NCBI RefSeq assembly: GCF_000427335.1
Contig: NZ_ATMR01000206.1
Coordinates: 91,974 to 155,973, forward strand
Length of the DNA stretch: 64,000 bases
Reading direction: 5' to 3'
Origin: Winogradskyella psychrotolerans RS-3
GTDB lineage: Bacteria; Bacteroidota; Bacteroidia; Flavobacteriales; Flavobacteriaceae
Of the stretch, positions 16,613 through 26,491 are shown piece by piece (within the stretch, counting starts at the first letter, position 1; every line of letters starts with the position of its first letter). Under the pieces are notes generated by a model. That model made no database searches and was not told where the DNA came from. It saw only the letters and a program-made list of their open reading frames with translations. The position numbers were made by a program, and so were the translations under genes.

Positions 16613-17551
16613 ATGAATAAAGCATTACTCTTATTATGTCTAATGACATCTTTCTCTATTTTGGCACAGGATCCTGTGGTACAAAATGATGCATTTGCTG
16701 AAATCCCAAAGGAACCTGATACAAGTGATTGTTCTTGTTCTCACTGGATAAATAAAGATTTAGGTGATCAGGGGGAGACTTCAGCCTCAGGTCTAACCTC
16801 TCCTAATAGTGCTGTTAAATTTGATGATTTCGAATCTGATTTAATTTATCAAGAAGTAGAGGTATTAGCCAATACCAATTATAAATTAACTTACGCAGTT
16901 AGATTTAATGATGGTGCAGACCCTGACGTTACACCAAGTTCTATTGAAATGCGTATTTTAAAAGGTTCTGGTTATGAATCTGGTTATACGCCTGTTTATT
17001 ATACAGATGCGACTATTAAGCCAACTTCAGGTTTTGGGTACACAGATATTACAGTTGCAGAACTTGCAGCGAATAATATTGCAATTGATACACAAGTACA
17101 TCCAGGTAACTCTGATTACCTTGTTTATGAATTTGAGTTTAATAGCGGTTCAGAAACAAGTATTGCTATAATGGGTAGAGGTATTGGAAGGCCTAATACA
17201 CCACCTGCTGATGCTAGTGATTCTAGACCTTGGTTATGGTCTTCAGGTGAGGATGAGATTAGAATTGATTACTTAACCGTAATAAATCAAGATGCTTTAT
17301 CTATACAAGAGTTCTCTGCTGCTCATTTAAAAGTTTATCCAAATCCAACTAAGTCAAATATTACTATTATATCATCAAATCAATCTCAAATAGATTCTGT
17401 TGAGCTATATAATATTTTAGGTTCTAGATTAAAAACGTATTCTAGCTTAGTTGATAGTACTATCAATCTTTCAGAGATGTCTTCAGGTATTTATTTACTC
17501 AAAGTAAACTCTGGCAATAATACAGTAATAAAACGTATTGTAATTGAGTAA
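16613..17551 (+). CDS. T9SS-exported carbohydrate-binding-like protein
   Basis: This 312-residue protein has a signal peptide ending near SILAQ and a beta-rich domain at about residues 25-225. Its strand pattern (YQEVEVLANTNYKLTYAVRFND) is typical of jelly-roll carbohydrate-binding modules. A C-terminal T9SS sorting domain follows (VYPNPTKSNITI...GIYLLKVNSG). No catalytic residues are recognisable. It shares promoter architecture with the SusC operon and is divergent from the lyase-like gene. I infer an alginate-induced, secreted or surface-held binding protein. A new lyase cannot be excluded. Confidence 0.65.
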   Translation: MNKALLLLCLMTSFSILAQDPVVQNDAFAEIPKEPDTSDCSCSHWINKDLGDQGETSASGLTSPNSAVKFDDFESDLIYQEVEVLANTNYKLTYAVRFNDGADPDVTPSSIEMRILKGSGYESGYTPVYYTDATIKPTSGFGYTDITVAELAANNIAIDTQVHPGNSDYLVYEFEFNSGSETSIAIMGRGIGRPNTPPADASDSRPWLWSSGEDEIRIDYLTVINQDALSIQEFSAAHLKVYPNPTKSNITIISSNQSQIDSVELYNILGSRLKTYSSLVDSTINLSEMSSGIYLLKVNSGNNTVIKRIVIE

Positions 17552-17572
17552 TTTATAGTCTAATTAATCTTA

Positions 17573-17607
17573 AAAGGGCAACTTAAAACCATATAAGTTG
17601 CTCTTTT
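17573..17607 (+). terminator. Terminator after the exported binding protein
   Basis: Arms AGGGCAACTTA and TAAGTTGCTCT close a loop of about eight bases and end in TTTT. The hairpin lies about 20 bases after the stop at 17551 and marks the right border of the alginate locus. Confidence 0.75.
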
Positions 17608-17734
17608 CTTTTACCATAAATTCTGATGTAGTAATTAAGCAATTATTAGATATGGACTTGTTCATCAGAACGTGAATTTATATGTAAATTGCTGATTCGA
17701 AACCATTAAATAGTCCACATTTTTTTAAATAACG

Positions 17735-18570
17735 TTGATTTTGAAAGAGGCCATAAAATACATGATAATTAGTGCGCTGGCATTTACATTTATGAATGCT
17801 TTTGTGAAGTCTTTAGACCATTTTAGTGTCTATCAAATTGTTTTTTTTAGATCTATTGGATCCTTGTTTTTTACGATGCCATTTTTATTGAAAAATAAAA
17901 TTTCCCTACTAGGAAATAAAAAAGGATTATTGATAATGCGAAGTATCTTCGGACTCATTTCAATGACATTATTCTTTTTATCTATAAAATATATTGCCAT
18001 GGGAACAGCGGTATCAATACGATATATAGGTCCAATCTTTGCCGCATTCTTTGCCTTGCTATTCTTAAAAGAAAAATAAAGCCGATACAATGGTTATTTT
18101 TTCTGATTGCATTTATAGGCGTCCTTGTGTTGAAAGGATTTGATACTGAAATGGAAATTAAAGGAATTGTATTTGCATTAATATCGGCAGTGTTTGTCGG
18201 TCTGGTTTACATTACCATACGAAAAATTGGAAGTGGAGATCACCCAGTGGTTGTAGTCAATTATTTTATGATTATTTCAGCCGTTATTGGTGGTGTGTTA
18301 GCCATTAATGATTGGGTGAATCCTGTGGGTAAAGAATGGCTAGTGTTATTAAGCTTAGGTGTTTTTGGCTATTTTGCGCAATTGTACATGACTAAAGCCA
18401 TGCAAGCCGGAGAAACCAATCAAGTGGCTCCTCTTAAATATCTTGAAGTTATTTTCACCATGATAATTGGTTTGTTTTGGTTTGGTGAAATTTATACGAT
18501 TTGGAGTGTTTTAGGAATTTTACTTATTGTTTTGGGCTTAACATTGAATGTTGTGACTAAAAAGAAATAA
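17735..18570 (+). CDS. EamA/DMT-family transporter, reading frame interrupted near 18074
   Basis: Two frames together give a protein of about 278 residues with ten predicted membrane segments arranged as two EamA repeats. The first frame (from TTG 17735) ends FFALLFLKEK at 18079. One extra A in the run at 18072-18076 continues it as IKPIQWLFFLIAFIGVLVLKGFD to 18570. Family members export or import small metabolites across the inner membrane. The substrate is unknown. It converges with metF with only 12 bases between them. Confidence 0.8.
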
Positions 18571-18582
18571 AGAATAGTAGCT

Positions 18583-19535
18583 CTAAAACAACTCAGAAGC
18601 AATCGCTTTTACATTATCACTCTTTCCCATAGAATAATAATGAAGCACTGGGACACCGGCTTGTTGTAACTCTTTAGATTGGGTAATGGCCCATTCAACC
18701 CCCACTTGTCTAACTTGTTCATTAGTTTTACAACGTTCAACTGCTTCTATTAAATCTTCTGGTAAATCAATTTTAAATACTTGCGGTAATAACTGTAAGT
18801 GACGTTTTACAGCAATCGGTTTAATACCAGGAATTATAGGCACATTAATGCCTTCTGCTTTAGCGGCTTCTACAAACTCAAAATACTTCTGGTTATCAAA
18901 AAACATTTGTGTTACCACATAATCGGCACCAGCATCTACTTTTTCTTTTAGTCGTTTTAAGTCCGTTCTTAAGGAAGGTGATTCAATATGTTTTTCAGGA
19001 TAACCAGCAACACCAATACAAAAATCAGATTTATCATCTGCTTCAAGTACATCATGTAAATAATGTCCTTTATTTAAATTTTGAATTTGACTCACTAAGC
19101 CTTTAGCAAATTGGTGTCCGCCATCACAAGCCTCAAAATATTGCTGATGTTTCATGGCATCTCCTCGCAAAGCCATCACGTTATTTATTCCTAAATAATG
19201 ACAGTCTACTAATAAGTATTCAGTCTCTTCTTTTGTAAATCCACCGCACAATACATGCGGAACAGTATCAACATCATATTTATGTTTTATAGCGGCACAA
19301 ATACCAACAGTTCCAGGTCGCATACGCGTGATTTTCCGATCTAAGAGGCCATCTTTTTCAATATAGAGATACTCTTCTCTAGAGGTGGTAACATCTATAA
19401 AAGGAGGTTTAAATTCCATTAAAGGCTCAATATTATTATAGAGTTGCTGAATGCTATTTCCTTTTTTGGTGGAATAATTTCAAAAGAAAATAGTGTTTTT
19501 CCGTTGGCGTTTTTTATGTGGTCTGTTACTTTCAT
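18583..19535 (-). CDS. metF: 5,10-methylenetetrahydrofolate reductase, frame interrupted near 19465
   Basis: The full gene starts at ATG 19535 (MKVTDHIKNANGKTLFSFEIIPP). It breaks at a six-base A run (19462-19467 on this strand's complement) and continues as GNSIQQLYNNIEPLMEFKPPFIDVTTS to 18583. One extra A restores a normal product of about 317 residues. MetF reduces methylene-THF to methyl-THF with a flavin, supplying methyl groups to MetH. Conserved features include RPGTVGICAAI and the barrel strand VTQMFFDNQKYFEF. It is last in the methionine operon behind the SAM riboswitch. Confidence 0.88.
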
Positions 19536-19539
19536 AATC

Positions 19540-19661
19540 ATGCCCACGAAAGTGGGTATCTTTTTAATGTTACATTTTATTGATACCGACAAGGTATTTT
19601 GAAACCTTGTAGGAGCGCTCTGTTGTATAAGACCTGCTAGGTTTTTGAAACCTGCTAGGTC
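19540..19661. repeat. Cluster of short palindromes between metF and metH
   Basis: Four hairpin-forming units occur here. ATGCCCAC-GAAA-GTGGGTAT (19540-19559) lies only 4 bases upstream of the metF start. ACAAGGT...ACCTTGT spans 19589-19610. ACCTGCTAGGT occurs twice (19632-19642 and 19650-19660). They resemble REP-like dispersed palindromes of Flavobacteriaceae. The first could mask metF translation initiation or protect transcript ends. Confidence 0.6.
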
Positions 19662-19677
19662 TAAGATTTTAGTCTAA

Positions 19678-22428
19678 TTAATCTGCAATATTCGGACTCA
19701 ACCATTTCGTTGCTTCTTCATTTGAAATTTCTCTTCGTTTAGAGTAATCTTCAATTTGATCTTCTTTTATTTTCCCTAATCCAAAATAACGTGCTTCAGG
19801 ATTGGCAAAATAATAACCGCTCACACTGGCTGCTGGCCACATCGCTAGACTTTCTGTAAGTTTTACACCAATGTTTTCTTCAACATTTAAAAGCTTCCAA
19901 ATCGTTTTCTTTTCTAAATGATCTGGACACGCAGGATAACCAGGAGCTGGTCTAATCCCTTTATAACTTTCTTTTATTAAATCATCATTGGTTAAGTTGT
20001 CATCATTAGTATAATTCCAATGGTTAATTCGTACCTCTTTATGTAAATATTCTGCAAAAGCTTCAGCTAAACGATCGGCTAAAGCTTTAATCATAATAGA
20101 GTTGTAATCGTCATGCTCAGCTTCAAATTTTGCGGCTAACTCATGAGTTCCGAATCCTGTAGAGACACAAAAACAACCCATATAATCTTGTTTTCCTGTG
20201 GCTTTTGGAGCAATAAAATCTGATAATGCAATGTTGGGTTTTCCTGCTGCTTTTTTAGATTGTTGACGAAGTGTTAGGAATTTTAATTTGTCTGATTGAG
20301 CGCAGTCGAAACCTTCTTGAGATGCTTCGGCAAGCTCAGCATGACAATCAGAGATTGTAATCTCAATATCATCATCATCCACTGTATTAGCTTCAAACAA
20401 CCCGAAAACACCTTTTGCCTTCAGTAATTTTTCATCAAAAATACGTTTCAGTAAGTCTTGTGCATCAGCAAATAGTATGGTGGCTTGCTCACCAACGACA
20501 TCATCGGTTAGAATCGCTGGATATTTTCCATGCAAATCCCAACTTCTAAAAAATGGAGACCAATCAATAAAATCTTCAAGTTTGCTAATGTCAAAATCCT
20601 CTAATATATGAATCCCTAATTGTTTAGGTTTTACGATTTCAGAGGTGTTCCAATTAATTTTGAATTTGTTTTTCCTAGCCTCAGCAATCGTTAAATATTC
20701 TTTTTTCTTGGTGCGTTTTAAGAATTGTTCTCGGAATTTGTCATACTCTTCGCGAATCTGATCTTTATAAATTTTACTGTCCTTTTTTAATAAATCACCA
20801 ACAACTGTTACCGCACGTGATGCATCATTAATGTACACAACAGTATTGCTATAATGTGGTGCGATTTTTACGGCAGAATGTGCTCTAGAGGTTGTAGCTC
20901 CTCCAATTATAATTGGAATTGTTACGTTTTGTTTTTCGAGTGCTTTAGAGACATAAACCATTTCGTCTAGCGATGGTGTAATTAAGCCGCTCAGCCCAAT
21001 AATGTCTACCTTTTCTCTTATGGCGGTTTCCACAATTTTTTCGGGTGGCACCATAACTCCAAGGTCAATGATTTCATAATTATTACAACCTAAAACGACA
21101 CTCACAATATTCTTTCCAATATCATGCACATCTCCTTTGACGGTTGCCATTAAAATTCGTCCTGCAAATTCTTGTTTTCCGTCTTTCTCAGCTTCTATAA
21201 AGGGTTGAAGATAGGCCACCGCCTTTTTCATGACGCGAGCCGATTTTACCACTTGTGGTAAGAACATTTTACCACTTCCAAATAAATCACCAACCACATT
21301 CATACCAATCATTAAATGACCTTCTATAACATGAATCGGTTTCTCCGAAGCTTTTCGTGCTTCTTCAACATCTTCTATAATAAAGGCATCAATACCTTTT
21401 ACTAAAGCATGAGTAATTCGTTCTTGTAGGGGATAGCTCCTCCATTCTAAGATTTTGTCTTCCTGCTCTTTTTTCTGTCCTTTTACCGATTCGGCATAAT
21501 CCAATAAGCGCTCTGTAGCATCATCGCGTCTATCAAACAAAACATCTTCTACACGTTCTAATAAATCTTTATCTATTTCATCATAGATCTCAAGCATTGT
21601 TGGATTAACGATTCCCATATTCATACCATTTTTAATCGCATGATATAAAAATGAGGAGTGCATCGCTTCACGAACAACGTTATTACCTCTAAATGAAAAT
21701 GACACATTACTGACACCTCCAGAAACATTAGCATAAGGTAGATTTTCGCGAATCCATTTGGTAGCTTCAAAAAAGTCGAGTGCATTTCTGCGATGCTCAT
21801 CCATTCCTGTGGCCACAGGAAATATATTAGGATCAAAGATGATATCTTGAGGCGGGAATTTAAGTTCGTTTACCAAAATATGATACGAACGTCTGCAAAT
21901 TTCTATACGTCTGTTGTAAGTATCGGCTTGACCATCTTCATCAAAAGCCATCACCACAACAGCGGCTCCATAACGTTTAATCAATTTTGCTTGGTGCTTA
22001 AATTGGGTTTCCCCTTCTTTTAAACTGATGGAATTAACCACACATTTACCTTGAGCAACTTGCAAGCCAGCTTCGATAATTTCCCATTTAGAACTATCGA
22101 TCATTAATGGAATTCTAGAAATATCGGGCTCTGAAGCAATGAGATTTAAAAAGGTCGTCATGGCATAAACACCATCTAACATACCTTCATCCATATTAAC
22201 GTCTAGAATTTGTGCTCCACCATCAACTTGGTCTCTGGCAACTTCTAAAGCTTCATCGTATTTTTCTTCTTTTATTAAACGAAGAAATTTTCGAGAACCA
22301 GTAACGTTTGTGCGTTCACCTATATTTATGAAATTGCTTTCAGGAGTCACCACTAAAGGTTCGAGACCAGAGAGTGTAAGATATTTATGGTTTTTAGTTG
22401 ATTGTTGATAGTTGTTGGTAGAACTCAT
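19678..22428 (-). CDS. metH: Cobalamin-dependent methionine synthase, C-terminal module
   Basis: This 916-residue protein carries the MetH domains after the homocysteine domain. They are the pterin (methyl-THF) domain ([20 protein letters not shown]), the B12-binding cap and Rossmann domain with the base-off motif [10 protein letters not shown], and the SAM-binding reactivation domain ([12 protein letters not shown]...). It transfers methyl from methyl-THF through cobalamin to homocysteine. The homocysteine module is the separate gene at 22816. About residues 693-714 are encoded by an in-frame REP-like element ([20 protein letters not shown]) in the linker before the reactivation domain. Confidence 0.92.
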   Translation of the reverse strand: MSSTNNYQQSTKNHKYLTLSGLEPLVVTPESNFINIGERTNVTGSRKFLRLIKEEKYDEALEVARDQVDGGAQILDVNMDEGMLDGVYAMTTFLNLIASEPDISRIPLMIDSSKWEIIEAGLQVAQGKCVVNSISLKEGETQFKHQAKLIKRYGAAVVVMAFDEDGQADTYNRRIEICRRSYHILVNELKFPPQDIIFDPNIFPVATGMDEHRRNALDFFEATKWIRENLPYANVSGGVSNVSFSFRGNNVVREAMHSSFLYHAIKNGMNMGIVNPTMLEIYDEIDKDLLERVEDVLFDRRDDATERLLDYAESVKGQKKEQEDKILEWRSYPLQERITHALVKGIDAFIIEDVEEARKASEKPIHVIEGHLMIGMNVVGDLFGSGKMFLPQVVKSARVMKKAVAYLQPFIEAEKDGKQEFAGRILMATVKGDVHDIGKNIVSVVLGCNNYEIIDLGVMVPPEKIVETAIREKVDIIGLSGLITPSLDEMVYVSKALEKQNVTIPIIIGGATTSRAHSAVKIAPHYSNTVVYINDASRAVTVVGDLLKKDSKIYKDQIREEYDKFREQFLKRTKKKEYLTIAEARKNKFKINWNTSEIVKPKQLGIHILEDFDISKLEDFIDWSPFFRSWDLHGKYPAILTDDVVGEQATILFADAQDLLKRIFDEKLLKAKGVFGLFEANTVDDDDIEITISDCHAELAEASQEGFDCAQSDKLKFLTLRQQSKKAAGKPNIALSDFIAPKATGKQDYMGCFCVSTGFGTHELAAKFEAEHDDYNSIMIKALADRLAEAFAEYLHKEVRINHWNYTNDDNLTNDDLIKESYKGIRPAPGYPACPDHLEKKTIWKLLNVEENIGVKLTESLAMWPAASVSGYYFANPEARYFGLGKIKEDQIEDYSKRREISNEEATKWLSPNIAD
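20287..20350. repeat. REP-like palindromic element inside metH
   Basis: Two imperfect inverted arms (TGTCTGATTGAGCGCAGTCG and, on the other strand, TGTCATGCTGAGCTTGCCG) flank a short centre. The leftward translation CHAELAEAS...FDCAQSDK is not part of the MetH family. It resembles translations of dispersed palindromes common between genes in Flavobacteriaceae. The element keeps the frame open. Confidence 0.7.
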
Positions 22429-22429
22429 G

Positions 22430-22786
22430 TTAGTTTTTAGATTTGAAATAATTAATGAATCCGTTTAGTAATTTTTTACAAGATGTTACTTGTGTTAAAA
22501 TAGTCTCTAATTGCTCTTTAGAGATATAATTTAAATCAAAAGCTAAATAAAGTTGCGTTTCTAATTCAAACAAAGAACCTCTTGATATGTATAAGAAATG
22601 AATAGTTTCTTTGTTCGATTGACGTCCTAGTCCTTCTGCAATATTTGATGGAATTGATATAGAACATCTTTTTACCTGATTCGTTAAAGCGTATAATTCT
22701 TCTTTAGGGAATAAATCGCTCAGTAAATAAACGTTTTTCACAAGTTCTCTAGAGGATTTCCAAACATCTAATTCTGTATAATTCAT
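22430..22786 (-). CDS. Four-helix-bundle protein (23S rRNA intervening-sequence protein family)
   Basis: This 118-residue all-helical protein has the family signature [17 protein letters not shown] at the start and [36 protein letters not shown] in the middle. The family was named from proteins encoded in 23S rRNA intervening sequences but also occurs as free genes. Its molecular role is unknown. Here it lies between the two metH modules, one base before the C-terminal module start and about 30 bases after the N-terminal module stop. It must therefore share the methionine transcript. Confidence 0.85.
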   Translation of the reverse strand: MNYTELDVWKSSRELVKNVYLLSDLFPKEELYALTNQVKRCSISIPSNIAEGLGRQSNKETIHFLYISRGSLFELETQLYLAFDLNYISKEQLETILTQVTSCKKLLNGFINYFKSKN

Positions 22787-22815
22787 TTTTTCTTTTTAAA
22801 ACTGACAACCATCAA

Positions 22816-23817
22816 CTAAACACCAGCAACTAATTGCCTTGGTTCGTAGTTCTTGGCAGCCTCCGCAATTGCTTTTATATGCGCAGGACTCGTTCCGCAG
22901 CAACCACCAATGATATTTATTAAGTCATCTTTAAGGTAGTCTTCAATAAATTGTTGCATTTGCTTTGGTGATTCTTCATATTCCCCAAAGGCATTTGGTA
23001 AACCTGCATTTGGATGTGCTGAGGTAAAAAACTCAGTTTCATTAGATAAACGTTGCAAATAGGGTTTTAACTGTTCTGCTCCCAAGGCACAATTAAAGCC
23101 AACACTTAATAGTGGAATGTGCGATATAGAAGCTAAAAAAGCTTCTACTGTTTGTCCGGATAACGTTCTTCCAGAAGCATCTGTAATGGTTCCAGAAACC
23201 ATAATTGGAATATCGATATGGCGTTCTTCTTTTACTTCTTCAATAGCAAATAAAGCAGCTTTTGCATTTAGAGTATCAAAAATAGTTTCCACTAAAAGCA
23301 GATCAACACCACCATCAATTAAAGCTTCAACTTGTTGTTTATAGGCAACGCGTAATTCATTAAATGTAATTGCTCTGTATTCTGGTCGGTTCACATCTGG
23401 TGATAAACTCGCTGTTTTGTTGGTTGGGCCAATACTTCCCGCTACAAAACGTGGTTTTTCAGGATTTTCTTTTGTGAATTTCTCAGCGACTTGTTTGGCG
23501 ATTTTAGCAGATTCAAAATTCAATTCGTACACTAGATCTTCCATGTCATAATCTGCCATGGCTATTGTAGTTCCCGAAAAGGTGTTGGTTTCTACAATAT
23601 CTGCTCCAGCTTCAAAATACTTTGCATGTATTTCTGCAATGGCAACCGGTTGTGTTAGTGATAGTAAATCATTATTGCCTTGTAATGGAGACGGGTAATC
23701 CTTAAAACGTTCTCCTCTAAAATCCTCCTCTGTGAATTTGTATTGCTGAAGCATGGTTCCCATGGCTCCATCGAGAACTAAGATGCGTTTTTGTAATTCT
23801 TCTCTAATATCTACCAT
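22816..23817 (-). CDS. metH: Methionine synthase homocysteine-binding module
   Basis: This 333-residue barrel matches the N-terminal domain of MetH. It has LDGAMGTMLQQYKFTEEDFRG at the start, zinc-ligand Cys in GFNCALGAEQL, and the Cys pair in NIIGGCCGTSPAHI. It binds and activates homocysteine. The other MetH domains are encoded separately at 19678, the usual split in Flavobacteriia. It abuts metZ (stop and start within one base of each other), indicating tight co-translation. Confidence 0.92.
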   Translation of the reverse strand: MVDIREELQKRILVLDGAMGTMLQQYKFTEEDFRGERFKDYPSPLQGNNDLLSLTQPVAIAEIHAKYFEAGADIVETNTFSGTTIAMADYDMEDLVYELNFESAKIAKQVAEKFTKENPEKPRFVAGSIGPTNKTASLSPDVNRPEYRAITFNELRVAYKQQVEALIDGGVDLLLVETIFDTLNAKAALFAIEEVKEERHIDIPIMVSGTITDASGRTLSGQTVEAFLASISHIPLLSVGFNCALGAEQLKPYLQRLSNETEFFTSAHPNAGLPNAFGEYEESPKQMQQFIEDYLKDDLINIIGGCCGTSPAHIKAIAEAAKNYEPRQLVAGV

Positions 23818-24983
23818 TAGTTTAAGGCTTGTTTTAAATCATTAATAATGTCTTCAGGATGTTCTAAACCAACAGAAACGCGTATGAGGCCTCCTGTTAT
23901 TCCAGTTTGTAATCGAATATCTTCTGGTATTTTAGCGTGTGTTGTAGATGCAGGATGCGTCACAATACTTCGTGTATCTCCTAAATTTGCAGATAGTGAT
24001 AATAGTTGAATCGCATTAAGAAACTTACGACCAGCTTCAATGCCACCTTTGATTTCAAAAGCCACAACATTGCCTCCTTGTTTCATCTGTTTTTTGGCTA
24101 ATTCGTATTGTGGATGCGATTTTAAAAATGGATATTTTACAAAATTTACGTTGCCATGCGATTCTAAAAAAGTAGCAACTTTTAAGGCATTGTCGCAATG
24201 TCTGTCGACCCTAACAGGTAATGTCTCTAAGCTTTTAGACAAAATCCAGGCATTAAAAGGTGATAAGGCTGGACCTGTATTTCGAGAAAATAAATATATT
24301 TTTTGAATTAATTCAGAACTGCCAACTGTTACACCACCTAAAACTCTGCCTTGTCCGTCAATTAATTTTGTTGCAGAATGAATAACTAAATCCGCACCAA
24401 ATTTAATAGGTTGTTGTAAGTAAGGTGTGGCGAAGCAATTATCGATTATGAAGATTAAACCATGTTTTTTTGCAATATCTCCTAAGCGCTGTAAGTCTAA
24501 AATATCGACAGCAGGGTTGGTTGGACTCTCAGCGTAAATTACTTTTGTATTGGGTTGAATTAGACTTTCAATGGTATCTAGTTCATCTATTTTAAAATAG
24601 CTATTCGAAATATTCCATTTCGGTAAAATGTTATTAAATAAAGTTTGGGTTGATCCAAAAATACTACGACAAGACACGATATGATCTTCAGCATTTAATA
24701 GGGCGGCAAAAGTTGAAAACACAGCAGACATGCCAGAAGCAAATGCGTATCCACGTTCCGCACCTTCCATTAAACAGATTTTTTCTGTAAATTCTGAGGT
24801 GTTAGGATTGGAATAGCGACTATAAATATTACGTTGTTTTTCGTCTGCAAATGAGGCACGCATATCTTCGGCATCTTCAAAAACATAACTCGATGTTAAG
24901 TATAAAGGATTGGAGTGCTCTTGAAATTGCGAACGCTCTATTTGGGTGCGTATCGCCTGTGTTTCAATATGTTTGGAATTCAT
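23817..24983 (-). CDS. metZ: O-succinylhomoserine sulfhydrylase-type trans-sulfuration enzyme
   Basis: This PLP enzyme of about 388 residues starts at ATG 24983 (MNSKHIETQAIRTQ). An earlier TTG at 25007 is less likely. It has the Schiff-base lysine motif HSATKLIDGQGRVLGG, the PLP-phosphate region ERGYAFASGMSAVFSTF and the C-terminal SVGLEHPEDIINDL. Members make homocysteine or cystathionine from activated homoserine. The MetZ assignment over MetB or MetY is by overall resemblance. It is the first gene after the SAM-I riboswitch and leads the methionine operon. Confidence 0.85.
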   Translation of the reverse strand: MNSKHIETQAIRTQIERSQFQEHSNPLYLTSSYVFEDAEDMRASFADEKQRNIYSRYSNPNTSEFTEKICLMEGAERGYAFASGMSAVFSTFAALLNAEDHIVSCRSIFGSTQTLFNNILPKWNISNSYFKIDELDTIESLIQPNTKVIYAESPTNPAVDILDLQRLGDIAKKHGLIFIIDNCFATPYLQQPIKFGADLVIHSATKLIDGQGRVLGGVTVGSSELIQKIYLFSRNTGPALSPFNAWILSKSLETLPVRVDRHCDNALKVATFLESHGNVNFVKYPFLKSHPQYELAKKQMKQGGNVVAFEIKGGIEAGRKFLNAIQLLSLSANLGDTRSIVTHPASTTHAKIPEDIRLQTGITGGLIRVSVGLEHPEDIINDLKQALN

Positions 24984-25084
24984 TTTCTGATAATTTAAGT
25001 AAATCAATAAACTTAAAAACGTCTTAGACGCATGTATAGAAAATGTTATAAAGAATTGTAATTACAGATGAGTAATTATGTTTG

Positions 25085-25204
25085 GTTATCTATCCAATTG
25101 CGCGATAAATGAATCGACAATAACGTAGAAGTTAGCACCTTCTTAATAAGTTTAAGGGTTGCTAAGGTTTCAAAGGGTCTAATCCCTCCACCTTTCTTGA
25201 TAAC
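25085..25204 (-). promoter_or_regulatory. SAM-I (S-box) riboswitch
   Basis: Read leftward, the leader contains the S-box core in order: GTTATCAAGAAAGGTGGAGG, then GACCCTTTGAAACC, TTAGCAACC, AAGGTGCTAACTTC. GATAAC at the 3' end pairs with GTTATC at the 5' end as P1. It lies about 100 bases before metZ. A short CGTCT/AGACG stem followed by TTTTT (about 25015-25031) may be the off-switch terminator. It should shut the metZ-metH-metF operon when S-adenosylmethionine is high. Confidence 0.93.
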
Positions 25205-25341
25205 ATTTCAATAAGTTGCTTGAACTTTGTAAGTTACAATATTCCGAAAGAAAATAGGATTAAACAAATTTTATTCACTTTATTTTATCGAAGGCATATT
25301 GCATTTTAATTGTAACTTTGATTTTCCCAAATAAAATTATT

Positions 25342-25932
25342 ATGTTAGAAAATTTCTGGTTTAATGTGCAATACGGCATGAACCATGTTTTAGATATTAA
25401 TGGTTATGACCATATTCTTTTTTTAATGGTGTTAGCTGTGCCTTATGTTTTTAATGATTGGAAACGTGTCCTTGTTTTAGTAACAACATTCACATTAGGT
25501 CATACACTATCATTGGTTTTGGCGGCTTATGGTATTGTGAGTATTAATGGTGAATTAGTAGAATTTTTAATACCAGTCACCATTTTAATTATGGCAATTT
25601 ATAACGTGTTTACTGCAGGCAAAAAATCTAAAACAAGTAAAATTGGCTTATTGTTTTTTACAACCTTGTTTTTCGGAATCATACATGGCTTAGGTTTTGC
25701 AAGGGAGTTTAAAATGTTTTCAGGTCAATCGGAAAATAAACTAGAACTTCTTATTGAATTCGCTTTAGGAATCGAACTTGCCCAAGTCATCATTGTTTTT
25801 ATTGTCTTATTTTTAGGGTTTTTATGCCAAACAGTCTTTAGATTTTCGCGTCGCGATTGGGTTATGGTGATTTCTGCGATTGTAACAGGCTTGGTTATTC
25901 CAATGGTAATAGAGAGCGATTTTCTAAAATAA
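25342..25932 (+). CDS. HupE/UreJ-family membrane protein
   Basis: This protein of about 196 residues, starting at ATG 25342 (MLENFWFNVQYGMNHVLD), has six predicted membrane segments. Conserved patterns include GYDHILFLMVL, TTFTLGHTLSL and FFGIIHGLGFA, with histidines in membrane helices. HupE/UreJ proteins are linked to nickel, cobalt or other metal uptake. No hydrogenase or urease genes are nearby, so the substrate is not defined. Confidence 0.82.
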   Translation: MLENFWFNVQYGMNHVLDINGYDHILFLMVLAVPYVFNDWKRVLVLVTTFTLGHTLSLVLAAYGIVSINGELVEFLIPVTILIMAIYNVFTAGKKSKTSKIGLLFFTTLFFGIIHGLGFAREFKMFSGQSENKLELLIEFALGIELAQVIIVFIVLFLGFLCQTVFRFSRRDWVMVISAIVTGLVIPMVIESDFLK

Positions 25933-26037
25933 GCTAAAAAAGTTTGGTAAAACTTTAACGAGAAGGTAATGGCATATAAAATACTATCCGTTTATCTTCG
26001 TTACGTACATAGTACGTTTGTATAACACTAATTATTA

Positions 26038-26490
26038 ATGTCAAAGGCAAAACAATTACGCTACGATAAAGCTTATTTAAGAATTGCGAAAGAATGGGGA
26101 AAGCTTTCCCATTGTAAACGTAAACAAGTAGGTGCGCTTATAGTTAAAGATAGAATGATCATTTCTGATGGTTATAATGGTACACCAACAGGCTTTGAGA
26201 ATTATTGCGAGGATGATGAAGGTTATACCAAATGGTATGTGTTACACGCTGAGGCAAATGCCATTTTAAAGGTGGCATCATCAACCCAATCGTGTAGAGG
26301 TGCAACGTTGTACATTACACTTTCTCCTTGTAAAGAATGCAGTAAGTTAATTCACCAAGCAGGTATTGTCCGAGTTGTTTACCAACAAGATTATAAGGAC
26401 TGCTCAGGAATTGATTTTCTAAAAAAAGCAGGTATTGAATTAGAACTTATAGAAGATTTAAATGCAGATTCCTATTCAGACGGGAAATAG
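26038..26490 (+). CDS. dCMP/cytidine deaminase-family enzyme (ComEB-like)
   Basis: This 150-residue zinc deaminase has the proton-shuttle motif HAEANAIL and the zinc motif PCKECSKLI. An N-terminal segment CKRKQVGALIVKD and GYNGTPTGFENYC are typical of dCMP deaminases. It would convert dCMP to dUMP for thymidylate synthesis in the cytoplasm. The S41 protease starts 1 base after its stop, so the two are co-transcribed. Confidence 0.87.
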   Translation: MSKAKQLRYDKAYLRIAKEWGKLSHCKRKQVGALIVKDRMIISDGYNGTPTGFENYCEDDEGYTKWYVLHAEANAILKVASSTQSCRGATLYITLSPCKECSKLIHQAGIVRVVYQQDYKDCSGIDFLKKAGIELELIEDLNADSYSDGK

Positions 26491-26491
26491 T

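Noticed and set aside
22430..22786. Evidence of a 23S rRNA gene nearby
   Set aside because: The four-helix-bundle family is linked with rRNA intervening sequences, but no rRNA sequence flanks this copy.
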